64,000 bases of DNA from Chryseobacterium cucumeris (GTDB taxonomy: Bacteria > Bacteroidota > Bacteroidia > Flavobacteriales > Weeksellaceae), in NCBI RefSeq assembly GCF_016775705.1, contig NZ_CP068760.1, positions 434,001-498,000 of the forward strand, given 5' to 3'. Of the stretch, positions 1 to 8,957 are shown piece after piece (position 1 is the first letter of the stretch; each line of letters opens with the position of its first letter). The notes beneath the pieces were generated by a model. The model did no database searches and was not told the DNA's origin. It saw nothing but the letters and a program-made list of their open reading frames with translations. Position numbers and translations under genes: made by a program.

Positions 1-200
1 TAGAACCTCAGATCCAGATGCTCTACCAGTTTATTTCAGAACTGCCTGAAACGGACAGAATTATTATTTCATTGGAACTGGAAGAGGTAAAACAGGCTGA
101 GATAGCCCATATCGTAGGACTTTCTGAATCCAATATAAGGGTAAAGATTCACAGAATAAAAGAAAAATTAACGCAAAAGTTTAAAGAAAATGGATTCTAA
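1..200 (+). CDS. ECF-type RNA polymerase sigma factor, C-terminal part (5' end outside window)
   Basis: The reading frame is open to the left edge of the window, so only about the last 65 residues are seen. They form a sigma-70 region 4 helix-turn-helix: a segment like PETDRIIISLELEEVKQAEI, followed by the recognition helix area GLSESNIRVKIHRIKEKL. This is the DNA-binding part that contacts the -33 element in ECF sigma factors. The stop codon overlaps the start of the next gene by 11 bases, so the two are translationally coupled, which is common for a sigma factor and its membrane partner. The target regulon cannot be told from this fragment. Confidence 0.85.
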   Translation, partial: EPQIQMLYQFISELPETDRIIISLELEEVKQAEIAHIVGLSESNIRVKIHRIKEKLTQKFKENGF

Positions 201-783
201 TATAGATTTTAAAAATATATGGAAGCAGCAGACTTCCCACAAACCTGATCTGGATGCGCTTCTCGGTAAGCTGAAAAAATTCAGAAATCAAAATCTGCGC
301 AGACTAATCTTTGCTAATATTGGATTGATCGCTACCTCCTTATTGATTCTTTTTATCTGGTACCGTTACCAGCCTGAAATGATCACTACAAAAATCGGGA
401 TTGTACTTGTCGTGCTGGGAATGGTTATTTTTCTTCTTGCCTACAACAAAATGTTTATGGTATTTTACAAGATTGATCAGACGCAGTCAAACAACGAGTA
501 TCTCCAGAGTTTATATGTAGTAAAGAGTAAGCAGAAATTTATGCAGACCACCATACTTAACTTATATTTTGTCATGCTCTTTCTGGGAATATGTCTGTAT
601 ATGTATGAATATACTTCAAGAATGCCCCTTAGCTCAGGTATTCTGGCCTATGCTTTAACATCTGTCTGGATTGCTTTCAACTGGTTTTATCTGAGACCGC
701 GAACAATAAAGAAACAGCAAGGTAAACTTGACGAATTAATTAATAAATTTGAAGAGATCAATAATCAATTAAAAGAATCATGA
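190..783 (+). CDS. Four-helix membrane protein coupled to the sigma factor gene
   Basis: This 197-residue protein has a charged N-terminal stretch of about 37 residues. Four hydrophobic segments follow, at roughly residues 38-59, 69-93, 120-141 and 149-168, and the lysine-rich tail looks like a coiled coil. Its start overlaps the upstream sigma factor gene and its stop overlaps the next gene by 4 bases (ATGA). The position suggests a sigma-regulating membrane protein, but no classical anti-sigma domain is visible, so that role is inference from context only. It could equally be a general envelope protein of the regulon. Confidence 0.75.
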   Translation: MDSNIDFKNIWKQQTSHKPDLDALLGKLKKFRNQNLRRLIFANIGLIATSLLILFIWYRYQPEMITTKIGIVLVVLGMVIFLLAYNKMFMVFYKIDQTQSNNEYLQSLYVVKSKQKFMQTTILNLYFVMLFLGICLYMYEYTSRMPLSSGILAYALTSVWIAFNWFYLRPRTIKKQQGKLDELINKFEEINNQLKES

Positions 784-1391
784 TATCTTCTGACAACAAA
801 AATCACTGGGAAAATGTATATGAAACCAAAAATCCGGATCAGGTAAGCTGGACCCAGAAAAAACCTCAGACTTCCCTTGATTTTATACATTCTTCCGGAT
901 TGGGAAAAGAGGCCAGCATCATAGACATTGGTGGTGGAGACAGCAACCTTGTTGATTTTCTTTTGGAGGAAGGTTATAAAAATATTACAGTTCTTGATAT
1001 TTCTGCTAAAGCTTTGGAAAAAGCACAGAAACGACTTGGAGCAGCAGCAGACAAAGTAAAATGGATCACTAGCGACATTACGGCTTTCGAACCTATGGAA
1101 ACCTATGATATCTGGCATGACAGAGCAGCCTTTCATTTTCTGACAACCCCGGAACAGGTTTCAAAATATATCGGTATTGCAGAAAAGAATGTGAATAACT
1201 TTATGATCCTCGGAACTTTTTCGAAAAACGGTCCTACGAAATGCAGTGGATTGGATATTCAGCAGTATGATGAAGAATCATTATCCGAAAAATTTAAAGA
1301 AAGCTTTGAAAAAATAAAATGTATTACTGAAGATCATATCACTCCCTTTGATACAGTTCAGAATTTTGTTTTCTGCAGTTTTAAAAAGTAG
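780..1391 (+). CDS. Class I SAM-dependent methyltransferase
   Basis: This 203-residue protein has the SAM-binding motif I IIDIGGGDSNLVDFL at residues 47-61, an acidic residue at the end of the second strand (VLDIS), and a motif near DIWHDRAAFHFL. Together these give a Rossmann-type class I methyltransferase fold of usual length. It resembles the small methyltransferases often annotated as tellurite-resistance or UbiE-like, but the substrate cannot be inferred. It is coupled to the membrane protein gene by a 4-base overlap, so the sigma factor, membrane protein and methyltransferase probably share one transcript. Confidence 0.85.
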   Translation: MISSDNKNHWENVYETKNPDQVSWTQKKPQTSLDFIHSSGLGKEASIIDIGGGDSNLVDFLLEEGYKNITVLDISAKALEKAQKRLGAAADKVKWITSDITAFEPMETYDIWHDRAAFHFLTTPEQVSKYIGIAEKNVNNFMILGTFSKNGPTKCSGLDIQQYDEESLSEKFKESFEKIKCITEDHITPFDTVQNFVFCSFKK

Positions 1392-1452
1392 TAATGAATT
1401 GTATGTATTTTTTATTTATTTTTAAATTCCCAACCATTTAAATAAAAATACT

Positions 1453-3234
1453 ATGAAAAAATTATTATTTCTGCTTATTTCAGGCACATTCTGCTCAAAT
1501 TTTTATTCACAACATTTGGAATTCCAGGAATGCGGAACCGATGAATTAATGAAAAAACATTATGAAAGGTATCCTGAAGAGAAAGCGCGTGACGATGCTT
1601 TCAACCTGGAATTGTCAAAAATGATCAAAAGTGGCAAATTTACGTCTAAGCTCAACAATCAGGTATACGAAATCCCTATTGTTGTACACGTTGTAGGAGA
1701 CGGAAGTGCTATAGGAACTGCTAATAATAAGTCTGACGCAGACATCATTGCATGGATAAACTATACCAATGGTGTTTTTGCAGGAAGTTCCACCAGCGGA
1801 ATGTCAGGAACAAGTGCAATACTGCCTGTCAAATTTGTTTTTGCAACCAAGGATCCTAACTGTAATGTAACTAACGGGATCAATAGAATCAATGCTTCAG
1901 GTCTTCCCAAATATGTAAGCGGCGGTGTAAATAATGACAATACAACCAATGCCGTAACTGCTTCTGAGATTACTGCAATGGGAATGTGGGATACTTCTAA
2001 ATATTATAATATCTATGTTGTTAAAAAATTAACATCCAACTCCGGAGGATTAAATGGCTTCGCTTATTATCCGGGAGGAAGCAAAGATTATTCTTTTATG
2101 GCAGCAAGTGCATCCGCTGTTAATGCTCAGACTTTAGGGCATGAATTCGGACACGCTTTGGGACTCAGACATACGCATGAGGGATACAATGAAACTACAG
2201 GAGACTGCCCTGTCAACAATGACTGTACTTTAGAAGGAGATCTTGTTTGTGATACTGAGCCTATGAAAAGTCTTTATCATTCCTCAGTTCCTCACACATG
2301 TCAAACCGGACAGATCAATCCTTGTACCACCCAATTATACAATGGTGGTGAGAGAAATGTGATGGCTTATACCTACTGTTTCAGAGATTTATTTACACAA
2401 GGACAGACCAACAGAGCTACAGCACAGCTTTTACAATACAGACAATCGCTGATCAACTCACCGGTTGGATCTCCAACTACTATTAATAACAATGTAACAT
2501 TAACCAATGCATGTACTCCCGCAACCATTACAAATCCGGGTAATTACAATGTAGGAATTACTTTGGTAAAGTTTAGAAGTATTAATAATTATTCAACTAA
2601 TTATAAGCAGGCAACCAATAATTTTTATGAAAACTTTACCGGTACTTACTGTTTGGGGATTTCAAAAACCAATATTCCCCAAAATGCAGCCACCACACTT
2701 ACTGTAGCTCCGGGAACAAACAACCCTCACATTATCAAAGCATATATTGATTATAATAATGACGGTCAATTCGATGAATCTACAGAGCTGGTTCTTAATC
2801 AAAGTGGAATAAGCAATGGTTCATTGGCTACAGCACAGGTAACTCCTCCTGCGGGTGCAATAACCAATACTCCTTTAAGAATGAGAGTCATTGGAGAGTA
2901 CAACGGAACAGCAGTAACGGCATGTTATACTCCAAAGTACGGACAGGTGGAAGATTACTCCGTCATCATTGAACCTCAGAATGTATTAGCAATACAAAAT
3001 ACAGGATTGAAAAATGCACCTGTTATTTTTAAAGATGAAAATTCAGTATCTGTAAGAAGTAATGTGAAAATTTCCGCGGTACATATTTATGATGCTGCAG
3101 GAAGATTACTGATGAGAAAAAATGATATTAAATCTTCAGAATTCAAATATCCTGTTGACCAGAAAAATATAATCATCACAGCTACAGCAGTACTGGAAGA
3201 CGGAAAAGTAATTACGAAAAAATTAAAATTTTAA
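1453..3234 (+). CDS. Secreted M43-family zinc metalloprotease with GEVED domain and T9SS-like tail
   Basis: A signal peptide occupies about residues 1-19. The zinc site HEFGHALGLRHTH begins near residue 230 and matches the extended HExxHxxGxxH motif of metzincins. A disulfide-rich segment and the Met-turn area NVMAYT follow, as in pappalysin-like M43 proteases. Residues about 395-510 carry a GEVED-type beta domain with YIDYNNDGQFDE and GQVEDYSV. The last 75 or so residues look like a type IX secretion sorting domain ending in VITKKLKF. It is predicted to be an extracellular or surface protease; the substrate is unknown. A hairpin terminator follows. Confidence 0.9.
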   Translation: MKKLLFLLISGTFCSNFYSQHLEFQECGTDELMKKHYERYPEEKARDDAFNLELSKMIKSGKFTSKLNNQVYEIPIVVHVVGDGSAIGTANNKSDADIIAWINYTNGVFAGSSTSGMSGTSAILPVKFVFATKDPNCNVTNGINRINASGLPKYVSGGVNNDNTTNAVTASEITAMGMWDTSKYYNIYVVKKLTSNSGGLNGFAYYPGGSKDYSFMAASASAVNAQTLGHEFGHALGLRHTHEGYNETTGDCPVNNDCTLEGDLVCDTEPMKSLYHSSVPHTCQTGQINPCTTQLYNGGERNVMAYTYCFRDLFTQGQTNRATAQLLQYRQSLINSPVGSPTTINNNVTLTNACTPATITNPGNYNVGITLVKFRSINNYSTNYKQATNNFYENFTGTYCLGISKTNIPQNAATTLTVAPGTNNPHIIKAYIDYNNDGQFDESTELVLNQSGISNGSLATAQVTPPAGAITNTPLRMRVIGEYNGTAVTACYTPKYGQVEDYSVIIEPQNVLAIQNTGLKNAPVIFKDENSVSVRSNVKISAVHIYDAAGRLLMRKNDIKSSEFKYPVDQKNIIITATAVLEDGKVITKKLKF

Positions 3235-3252
3235 TTATTTCAATTATAGAAT

Positions 3253-3285
3253 AAAAAAAGAGAGTTATTGCTGACTCTCTTTTTT
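3253..3285. terminator. Bidirectional terminator between convergent genes
   Basis: AAAAAAAGAGAGT, a short loop and ACTCTCTTTTTTT form a hairpin with A and T tracts on both sides. It sits between the plus-strand protease gene and the minus-strand ABC transporter gene, so it can serve both. Confidence 0.85.
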
Positions 3286-3319
3286 GTTTATCTCATTCAA
3301 AAGAATAATTTCTTCCCGA

Positions 3320-5077
3320 TTATGATTCTTTTTTTTCTTCCATTTCCACTTCATGTCGAAGCTGAGCTTTATAAAGCGTGGCATAATATCCGTTCTTATC
3401 CAGAAGTTCAAGATGCTTTCCTTCTTCTACGATTTTACCATGCTCCATCACAATAATCTTGTCTGCTTTCTCAATGGTGGAAAGTCTGTGGGCAATAATA
3501 ATGGAGGTCCTATTTTTCGTAATTTTCTCTGTAGCTCTCTGAATCAGCTTTTCACTTTCATGATCAATGGAAGAGGTAGCTTCATCCAGAATTAAAATTT
3601 TAGGATCTGATAAATAAGCTCTCAGGAAAGACAGTAACTGTCTCTGACCTAAAGAGATTGAAGAGCCTCTTTCGCTCACTACATAATCATATCCACCGGG
3701 AAGCTGCTCGATAAACTGATCTACCTCAATTTCTCTCGCTCCCGCTTTTATTTTTTCCAGTGTGATACTATCATCCCCGAAGGCAAGGTTTTCAAAAATA
3801 CTTCCGTGGAAAAGGAATACATCCTGCAGCACCACGCCGATATGACTTCTGAGATTATAAAGCTCATAATCTTTTAAATCCACATCATCAATCAGGATAT
3901 TTCCGGAGTTGATATCATATAATCTTGTAATCAGACTAATGATAGTAGACTTTCCGGCACCTGTAGCACCAACGATGGCTACCGTTTCTCCCGGATTTAC
4001 TTTAAAGTCAATTCCTTTCAGTACTTCCTGCTTTTCATCATAAGCAAAGTGTACTTTCTGGAATTCAATTTTTCCTGCAAAATGATCTTTCTTCACGGTT
4101 CCGTTATTCGGCATCGAGTTTTCTTCATCCATTAATCCCAGCACTCTTTCTGCTCCTACAATTCCTCGCTGGATATTGTTAAAACGGTCAGCAATCTGTC
4201 TCAAAGGACGGATCAGCATTGAAATATACTGGATAAATGCAATCACGACTCCGGCACTGATGGTAATATATCCTCCATAGAAAAGAATAAATCCTATGAA
4301 TAATGAAGAAATAAGTTCCACCACAGGGAAGAACAGTGAGAAAATAAATACGGTTCTCAGCAATGCTCCTTTCAGGGTAATATTGATATCATCAAATTTC
4401 TTAAACTCAGATTCCTGTCTGTTGAATACCTGAATAATAGACATTCCTGCCAGTCTTTCCTGAACAAAAGAGTTCTGATTGGCTGTCCAGTTTCTCTCAT
4501 CCCCGAAAGCTTTCTTCAGTCTTTTCTGGAAGAATCTCGTAATGACTACCATCAAAGGTAAGATGGCCAGTGTAATATAACTGAGGTGAACATTGGTACT
4601 GAACATCATCACCAATACAAACAGAATTCTCAGGATATCTCCAAATACCATCAGGAAACCATCTGTATATACCGTCGCAATGGTTTCCACATCTCCTACA
4701 GCCCGCGTCACCAGCTGTCCGATGGGTGTTTTATCAAAAAATGAAGTTTTGAAATAGATCAGTTTAGCATATAATCGCTCTCTGATATCCCTGATCACAT
4801 TTTGTGAGATAAAATTTGAAAAATAAACCAGGAAAAAATTTAAAATCGTTTCAGCAAACACCAATCCCACAAGGATATAGATATGTTTCATCATCAAAGC
4901 CTTATCATGAAGCTTTGTTATATCATTATCCACCACCTGCATAGTGAGATAAGGCCTGTAAGTAGAAACTATCGAAAGGAATATGGAAATGATAAGGGTA
5001 AGGATGAACCAAGAACGAAATTTCATTCCGATAAAGAACAGCCTCTTTATAATTCCCCAGGTATCTTGTTTTTTCAT
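3320..5077 (-). CDS. ABC transporter, fused permease and ATPase (exporter type)
   Basis: This 585-residue protein has an N-terminal six-helix transmembrane domain (about residues 1-320) and a C-terminal nucleotide-binding domain. Visible motifs are Walker A GATGAGKST near residue 368, signature SLGQRQ near 472 and Walker B ILILDEATSSID near 491, then the switch histidine in IIAHRLST. This is the MsbA/LmrA-like half-transporter layout, which works as a dimer in the inner membrane to export lipids, peptides or drugs. The substrate is not visible from sequence. The gene stands alone, with a -7 like element upstream. Confidence 0.95.
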   Translation of the reverse strand: MKKQDTWGIIKRLFFIGMKFRSWFILTLIISIFLSIVSTYRPYLTMQVVDNDITKLHDKALMMKHIYILVGLVFAETILNFFLVYFSNFISQNVIRDIRERLYAKLIYFKTSFFDKTPIGQLVTRAVGDVETIATVYTDGFLMVFGDILRILFVLVMMFSTNVHLSYITLAILPLMVVITRFFQKRLKKAFGDERNWTANQNSFVQERLAGMSIIQVFNRQESEFKKFDDINITLKGALLRTVFIFSLFFPVVELISSLFIGFILFYGGYITISAGVVIAFIQYISMLIRPLRQIADRFNNIQRGIVGAERVLGLMDEENSMPNNGTVKKDHFAGKIEFQKVHFAYDEKQEVLKGIDFKVNPGETVAIVGATGAGKSTIISLITRLYDINSGNILIDDVDLKDYELYNLRSHIGVVLQDVFLFHGSIFENLAFGDDSITLEKIKAGAREIEVDQFIEQLPGGYDYVVSERGSSISLGQRQLLSFLRAYLSDPKILILDEATSSIDHESEKLIQRATEKITKNRTSIIIAHRLSTIEKADKIIVMEHGKIVEEGKHLELLDKNGYYATLYKAQLRHEVEMEEKKES

Positions 5078-5113
5078 TGTACGAATCGAAAGAAAGAATT
5101 AAAATATTCTATG

Positions 5114-5121
5114 CAAAAATA
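5114..5121 (-). promoter_or_regulatory. Putative -7 element for the ABC transporter gene
   Basis: TATTTTTG on the minus strand matches the Bacteroidota -7 consensus TANNTTTG, 36 bases before the start codon. A TTG lies 25 bases further upstream, slightly too far, so the call is tentative. Confidence 0.5.
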
Positions 5122-5205
5122 AGACATTATAACCGGACTGCCTTTACAACTTTTGCAAATCGTCATAGAAAATATCAGATACCTACCATTTACAATATGA
5201 ATAGA

Positions 5206-5985
5206 TTAAGTATTCTTTTGTATCCAGCCTAAAACATATTCTGCTACTTCTTCCCAATTTTTCTCTCCACAGATGAAATGACTTCTCCCTGCAAACTCTT
5301 TAAAATCGACAATGCTTCCCGGATCTTTGTAAGCCCCTGCTATTTTCTTTGAAAATGCTGCCGGGAAAATATGATCATTAGAGCCTGCAATGAACAGCAG
5401 CGGTTGATGGGGTTTCTTTAAATCTAATTTTGCAGAAGCTTTAAACAAAGGATCTTTTGCCAATTTTCTACTTTCAGGAACTGCTACTGTCTCGTAAAGC
5501 CTGTCACTTTCTTCCTTTGAATAATTATTGAAAAAAGCTTTGTGATACCATTCTTTTGTTCCCATATATGGACTGTTTCCTTTGAAGAAATTCACTACAG
5601 GCCAAACAATTTTAATGGTAGAAAAAGGAGCCATGATATTTTTCGGAGGAGCACCGTCAATACTTATACCAGCTGCTGCTTTTCCCATGTCAATCAGCTT
5701 CTGAACCATAAGTCCTCCAAAAGAATGTCCGATAACAATAGGCTTTTCGGGAAGACTGTCAATCAGTTTCACAAGATTGTCCACGGTATCGTCAAAACCG
5801 ACATGTCTTAATTCTCCGGGAATATTATTTTTTAAGTATACGGGATCCCCTCCATGTCCCGGATTTGAGGGTGTATGTACAGTATATCCCTGCGCTTCAA
5901 AATAAGTTTTCCATTCTTTCCAGCTTGTATTATTCACAAATAACCCATGAATGAATACGATCGTTTTTGTTTTCATAATTTTCAC
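5206..5985 (-). CDS. Alpha/beta-fold hydrolase
   Basis: This 259-residue protein opens with the oxyanion-type motif FIHGLF and has the nucleophile elbow GHSFGG with Ser88. The likely acid lies in AGSNDHIFP and the likely catalytic His in GRSHFICGE near the C-terminus. All parts of the catalytic triad are therefore present and the length is typical. There is no signal peptide, so it should be cytoplasmic. Substrate unknown; enzymes of this kind are often esterases or dienelactone-hydrolase-like. An alternative start lies three codons downstream at 5976. The gene next to it encodes a Crp-type regulator on the same strand. Confidence 0.88.
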   Translation of the reverse strand: MKIMKTKTIVFIHGLFVNNTSWKEWKTYFEAQGYTVHTPSNPGHGGDPVYLKNNIPGELRHVGFDDTVDNLVKLIDSLPEKPIVIGHSFGGLMVQKLIDMGKAAAGISIDGAPPKNIMAPFSTIKIVWPVVNFFKGNSPYMGTKEWYHKAFFNNYSKEESDRLYETVAVPESRKLAKDPLFKASAKLDLKKPHQPLLFIAGSNDHIFPAAFSKKIAGAYKDPGSIVDFKEFAGRSHFICGEKNWEEVAEYVLGWIQKNT

Positions 5986-6062
5986 TTTTTTGTTTTGTTA
6001 AATTGATGAAACAAATTTCTGCAGATAAAATGACGAAAACTTTAACCCAGGTTAAAATCGTA

Positions 6063-6650
6063 CTATTTGCCTGAAATTCTTTTTCTTATCCTGCTCAGAG
6101 AAGGTCCCTGAATCCCTAGATAAGAAGAAATATGATACAGCGGAACATTACTGAAAATATCCGGATGCTCTTTCATCAGATCCAGATAACGCTCTTCCGG
6201 AGACTTTAATAAAAATCCTTCTACCCTTGTCATGGTAACGTTAAATGCTGCCTGTGCCAGAAGTCTCCCAAATTTTTCCCATTGATGCGACTGCTGGTAA
6301 AGAGAAATAAGATCTGCATGCCGGATAAAAATAATAGAAGTATTCGTAAGGGCCTGTGTAAAATAATCACATGGGATCTGATTGAGAAAACTTTTAAAAG
6401 AAACTACAAAACCATTGGCCGAATAAAGAAAAACATTCTTTTCTTCACCCGTATCTCCATTGATGACATAAGAACGAAAAACTCCATCGACAATAAATCC
6501 TAAATAAGAACAGACGTTTCCCTGAAGATTATAAAATTCTCCTTTTTTATATTCTTTTGGAAACCAAAAATTTTCAGACAGTCTGAAATCTTCTTCTGAA
6601 AGTCCAGCAAAATGATATAATGCGAAGGCTAATTTATCAATTTCAGTCAT
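6063..6650 (-). CDS. Crp/Fnr-family transcriptional regulator
   Basis: This 195-residue protein has an N-terminal cyclic-nucleotide-binding-like beta barrel (FWFPKEYKKGEFYNLQG, SYLGFIVDGVFRSYV) and a C-terminal helix-turn-helix seen in HISSYLGIQGPSLSRIRKR. The family usually binds a small effector or cofactor and regulates transcription; no cysteine set for an iron-sulfur cluster is apparent, so it is not a classical Fnr. It lies 77 bp upstream of the hydrolase gene on the same strand and may control it, which is inference from position only. Confidence 0.9.
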   Translation of the reverse strand: MTEIDKLAFALYHFAGLSEEDFRLSENFWFPKEYKKGEFYNLQGNVCSYLGFIVDGVFRSYVINGDTGEEKNVFLYSANGFVVSFKSFLNQIPCDYFTQALTNTSIIFIRHADLISLYQQSHQWEKFGRLLAQAAFNVTMTRVEGFLLKSPEERYLDLMKEHPDIFSNVPLYHISSYLGIQGPSLSRIRKRISGK

Positions 6651-6720
6651 GGCTATTTTTTTTAGTATTTCTTACAGTATTTAAAAATAATCTTAATTTC
6701 CGATACTAAAAAAAGAAATC

Positions 6721-7062
6721 TTACTGATCAATAGTCTTCCCTATCTCTTCAATTTCGATGGTCTTTGCCGGTCTTTCTTTGATAAATTTATTTTCAAGGA
6801 ATTTATAAACTCCCCAAACTGCAACAATAGAGATTAACCAGCCAACGATATTCACTGCTGAAAATCCTGTATAATTGACATTTTCTGCGGATTCAGGATC
6901 TGTTAATCCCATATATATACCATAACCTAAGCCTAACAAAAGCTGAGTTCCCAGATAAATACCGATAGCCAGAACACCATACTGCCACTTTGTTTTTCCA
7001 AACCTTTCTGCTAATTGTGCATAATACCGGTAAGCGCCGATAAGAATAAAAATTGATAACAT
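6721..7062 (-). CDS. Small membrane protein of unknown function
   Basis: This 113-residue protein has hydrophobic segments at about residues 1-11, 27-50 and 66-87 and a charged tail rich in Glu and Lys. No known domain is recognised. It lies 29 bp after truA on the same strand, so it is probably the last gene of a truA transcript. The function cannot be inferred; the small size and topology fit an inner-membrane accessory protein. Confidence 0.7.
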   Translation of the reverse strand: MLSIFILIGAYRYYAQLAERFGKTKWQYGVLAIGIYLGTQLLLGLGYGIYMGLTDPESAENVNYTGFSAVNIVGWLISIVAVWGVYKFLENKFIKERPAKTIEIEEIGKTIDQ

Positions 7063-7091
7063 GATTATTATTTTGTTTTTTAAGTTTTTAT

Positions 7092-7844
7092 TTAAAATTC
7101 ATATCCCACATCTACAAGATACAGCCCGTGTCCCGGTGCTGAAGTTCCCGCGGCGTTACGGTTTTTGTCTTCAATCACTTTACGGAGATCTTCAGGTTTC
7201 AGTTTTCCGGTTCCTATTTCTACCATCGTTCCGACAATTGCGCGAACCATATTTCTTAAAAAGCGATTCGCAGAAACTGTAAATTTAAGTTCCGTTCCGT
7301 TCTGTTCCCATTCTGCTTTGTAGATTTTACAGATATTGGTTTTGTTGTCGGTTTTTAATTTGGCAAAACTGGTGAAATCTTCATATTCAAAAAGAATTTT
7401 ACAGGCTTCATTCATGGCATTAATATCCAGTGATCTTTTCCAGTGTTGCCATGCAGATTCCTGAGTGAAGGGATTTTTTTCCAATGAGATAAAATATTCG
7501 TAGGTTCTGTACGTGGCATCAAAACGGGCATGAAAATCGTCTTTTACCGGAAAAATCCTTTTAATGGAAATATCAGGAGGAAGAAAACTGTTCAGCCTTC
7601 TTGTAAGCTGATCATCCAACTCTTTTTCCGTATCAAAATGGGCAAATATTTTTTTGGCATGAACTCCTGTATCGGTTCTTCCTGCTCCTGTTGTTTTAAT
7701 CTCTTCGCGCAAAATGGTAGAAAGCGCTTTTTCCAGTTCTTCCTGTACAGAAATAGCATCCGGCTGTATCTGATAGCCGAAATAATTCTTTCCGTTGTAA
7801 GAAAATTCAATAAAGTATCTCAATGTATTGTAATAACTCCACAA
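7092..7844 (-). CDS. truA: tRNA pseudouridine(38-40) synthase TruA
   Basis: TruA converts uridines 38-40 of the tRNA anticodon arm to pseudouridine. The catalytic aspartate lies in GAGRTDTGVHA (Asp58 in this numbering) and the family motifs RYFIEFSYNGKNYFG near the start and FTVSANRFLRNMVRAIVG near the end are clear. The length is normal at about 245-250 residues. Family members normally begin right at RYFIEF; here that codon is preceded by TTG at 7823, which may be the true start, giving 243 residues. The 113-residue membrane protein gene follows. Confidence 0.97.
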   Translation of the reverse strand: MWSYYNTLRYFIEFSYNGKNYFGYQIQPDAISVQEELEKALSTILREEIKTTGAGRTDTGVHAKKIFAHFDTEKELDDQLTRRLNSFLPPDISIKRIFPVKDDFHARFDATYRTYEYFISLEKNPFTQESAWQHWKRSLDINAMNEACKILFEYEDFTSFAKLKTDNKTNICKIYKAEWEQNGTELKFTVSANRFLRNMVRAIVGTMVEIGTGKLKPEDLRKVIEDKNRNAAGTSAPGHGLYLVDVGYEF

Positions 7845-7916
7845 AAATACTTTAATTTAACGAAATATTTGTTGAAAAGTCTTCGAGAATATTACATCAA
7901 TGCTTATTAAAATTCC

Positions 7917-7924
7917 TATTTTTG
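7917..7924 (+). promoter_or_regulatory. -7 element for lpxK
   Basis: TATTTTTG matches the Bacteroidota -7 consensus TANNTTTG exactly and lies 7 bases before the lpxK ATG at 7932. No good -33 TTG is seen at the right distance. Any leader would be very short. Confidence 0.55.
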
Positions 7925-7931
7925 CAATCGT

Positions 7932-8957
7932 ATGAAAAGATGGTACCTTTATCCTTTTTCCCTTGGTTATCATTTGGTAACGGGTATCCGGAACACAATG
8001 TATGATCTGGGAATTTTTAAGTCGACAAAATTCAAAACACCGATAATCAATGTCGGGAATCTTTCTGTGGGCGGAAGCGGAAAGTCACCTATGGTGATGT
8101 ATCTTGCTCAGTTCCTGTCCAAACATTACAGAACCGGAGTGCTTTCACGGGGTTATGGAAGGCTTACCAAAGGTTATGAAGTAACAAATTACGAAAGCAA
8201 CTACAAAATGGTGGGTGACGAAGCGATGCAGCTTTTTGAACGTTTTAAAAACCGTTTCGTAATTGCCGTTTCTGAAGAACGTGTTCCCGGAGCCAAAAAA
8301 GTAATTGACGATATGGATCTTGAAGTTCTTGTACTGGATGATGCCATGCAGCACAGAGCCATCAAAGCCGGATTCAATATTCTGATGACCGATTTCAGTG
8401 ATCCTTTTTTCAAGGATTATCTTCTTCCTGCCGGAGATCTTAGAGAATCAAGAGCCGGATATAAAAGGGCCGACATCATCATGGTCAGCAAATGCCCTGA
8501 TGAACTGACGGAGGAAACAAAAAGGTATTATATATCAAGAATACGACCTTCTTACGGGCAGAAAGTATTCTTTTCATCCATCGGTTATGACGAAAATGTC
8601 TACGGAAAAGATAAAATGCTTCCGGATAATAACCTGAATTATTATGATATTTTACTGATCACCGGAATTGCCAATCCTAAACCGCTTCTGGAACATCTGG
8701 CAAAATTCTCAAAAAGGGTGAAACATTTAAAGTTCAGAGATCATCATAATTTCACGGATGATGATATTAAAAAAATCCTTGCCGAGTATAAAAAATTAGG
8801 AGAATATAAACTGATATTAACCACAGAGAAAGACTATGTGCGTCTGAAAACTTTTGACTATCTTAGAGAAATTGTTTACTACTGGCCTATCAATGTATTG
8901 ATTGATAAGAAAGAAGAATTCAATCAAATCATCTTAGATTATGTTAGAAAAAATTAA
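7932..8957 (+). CDS. lpxK: Tetraacyldisaccharide 4'-kinase LpxK
   Basis: LpxK phosphorylates the 4' position of the lipid A disaccharide at the cytoplasmic face of the inner membrane. The P-loop GNLSVGGSGKSP lies at residues 42-53 after a short N-terminal membrane-associated segment, and the sequence keeps family features such as VLDDAMQHR and TTEKDYVRL. The length of 341 residues is typical. The gene overlaps the purine nucleoside phosphorylase gene by 17 bases, so the two are cotranscribed although functionally unrelated, an arrangement also seen in other flavobacteria as far as I recall. Confidence 0.97.
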   Translation: MKRWYLYPFSLGYHLVTGIRNTMYDLGIFKSTKFKTPIINVGNLSVGGSGKSPMVMYLAQFLSKHYRTGVLSRGYGRLTKGYEVTNYESNYKMVGDEAMQLFERFKNRFVIAVSEERVPGAKKVIDDMDLEVLVLDDAMQHRAIKAGFNILMTDFSDPFFKDYLLPAGDLRESRAGYKRADIIMVSKCPDELTEETKRYYISRIRPSYGQKVFFSSIGYDENVYGKDKMLPDNNLNYYDILLITGIANPKPLLEHLAKFSKRVKHLKFRDHHNFTDDDIKKILAEYKKLGEYKLILTTEKDYVRLKTFDYLREIVYYWPINVLIDKKEEFNQIILDYVRKN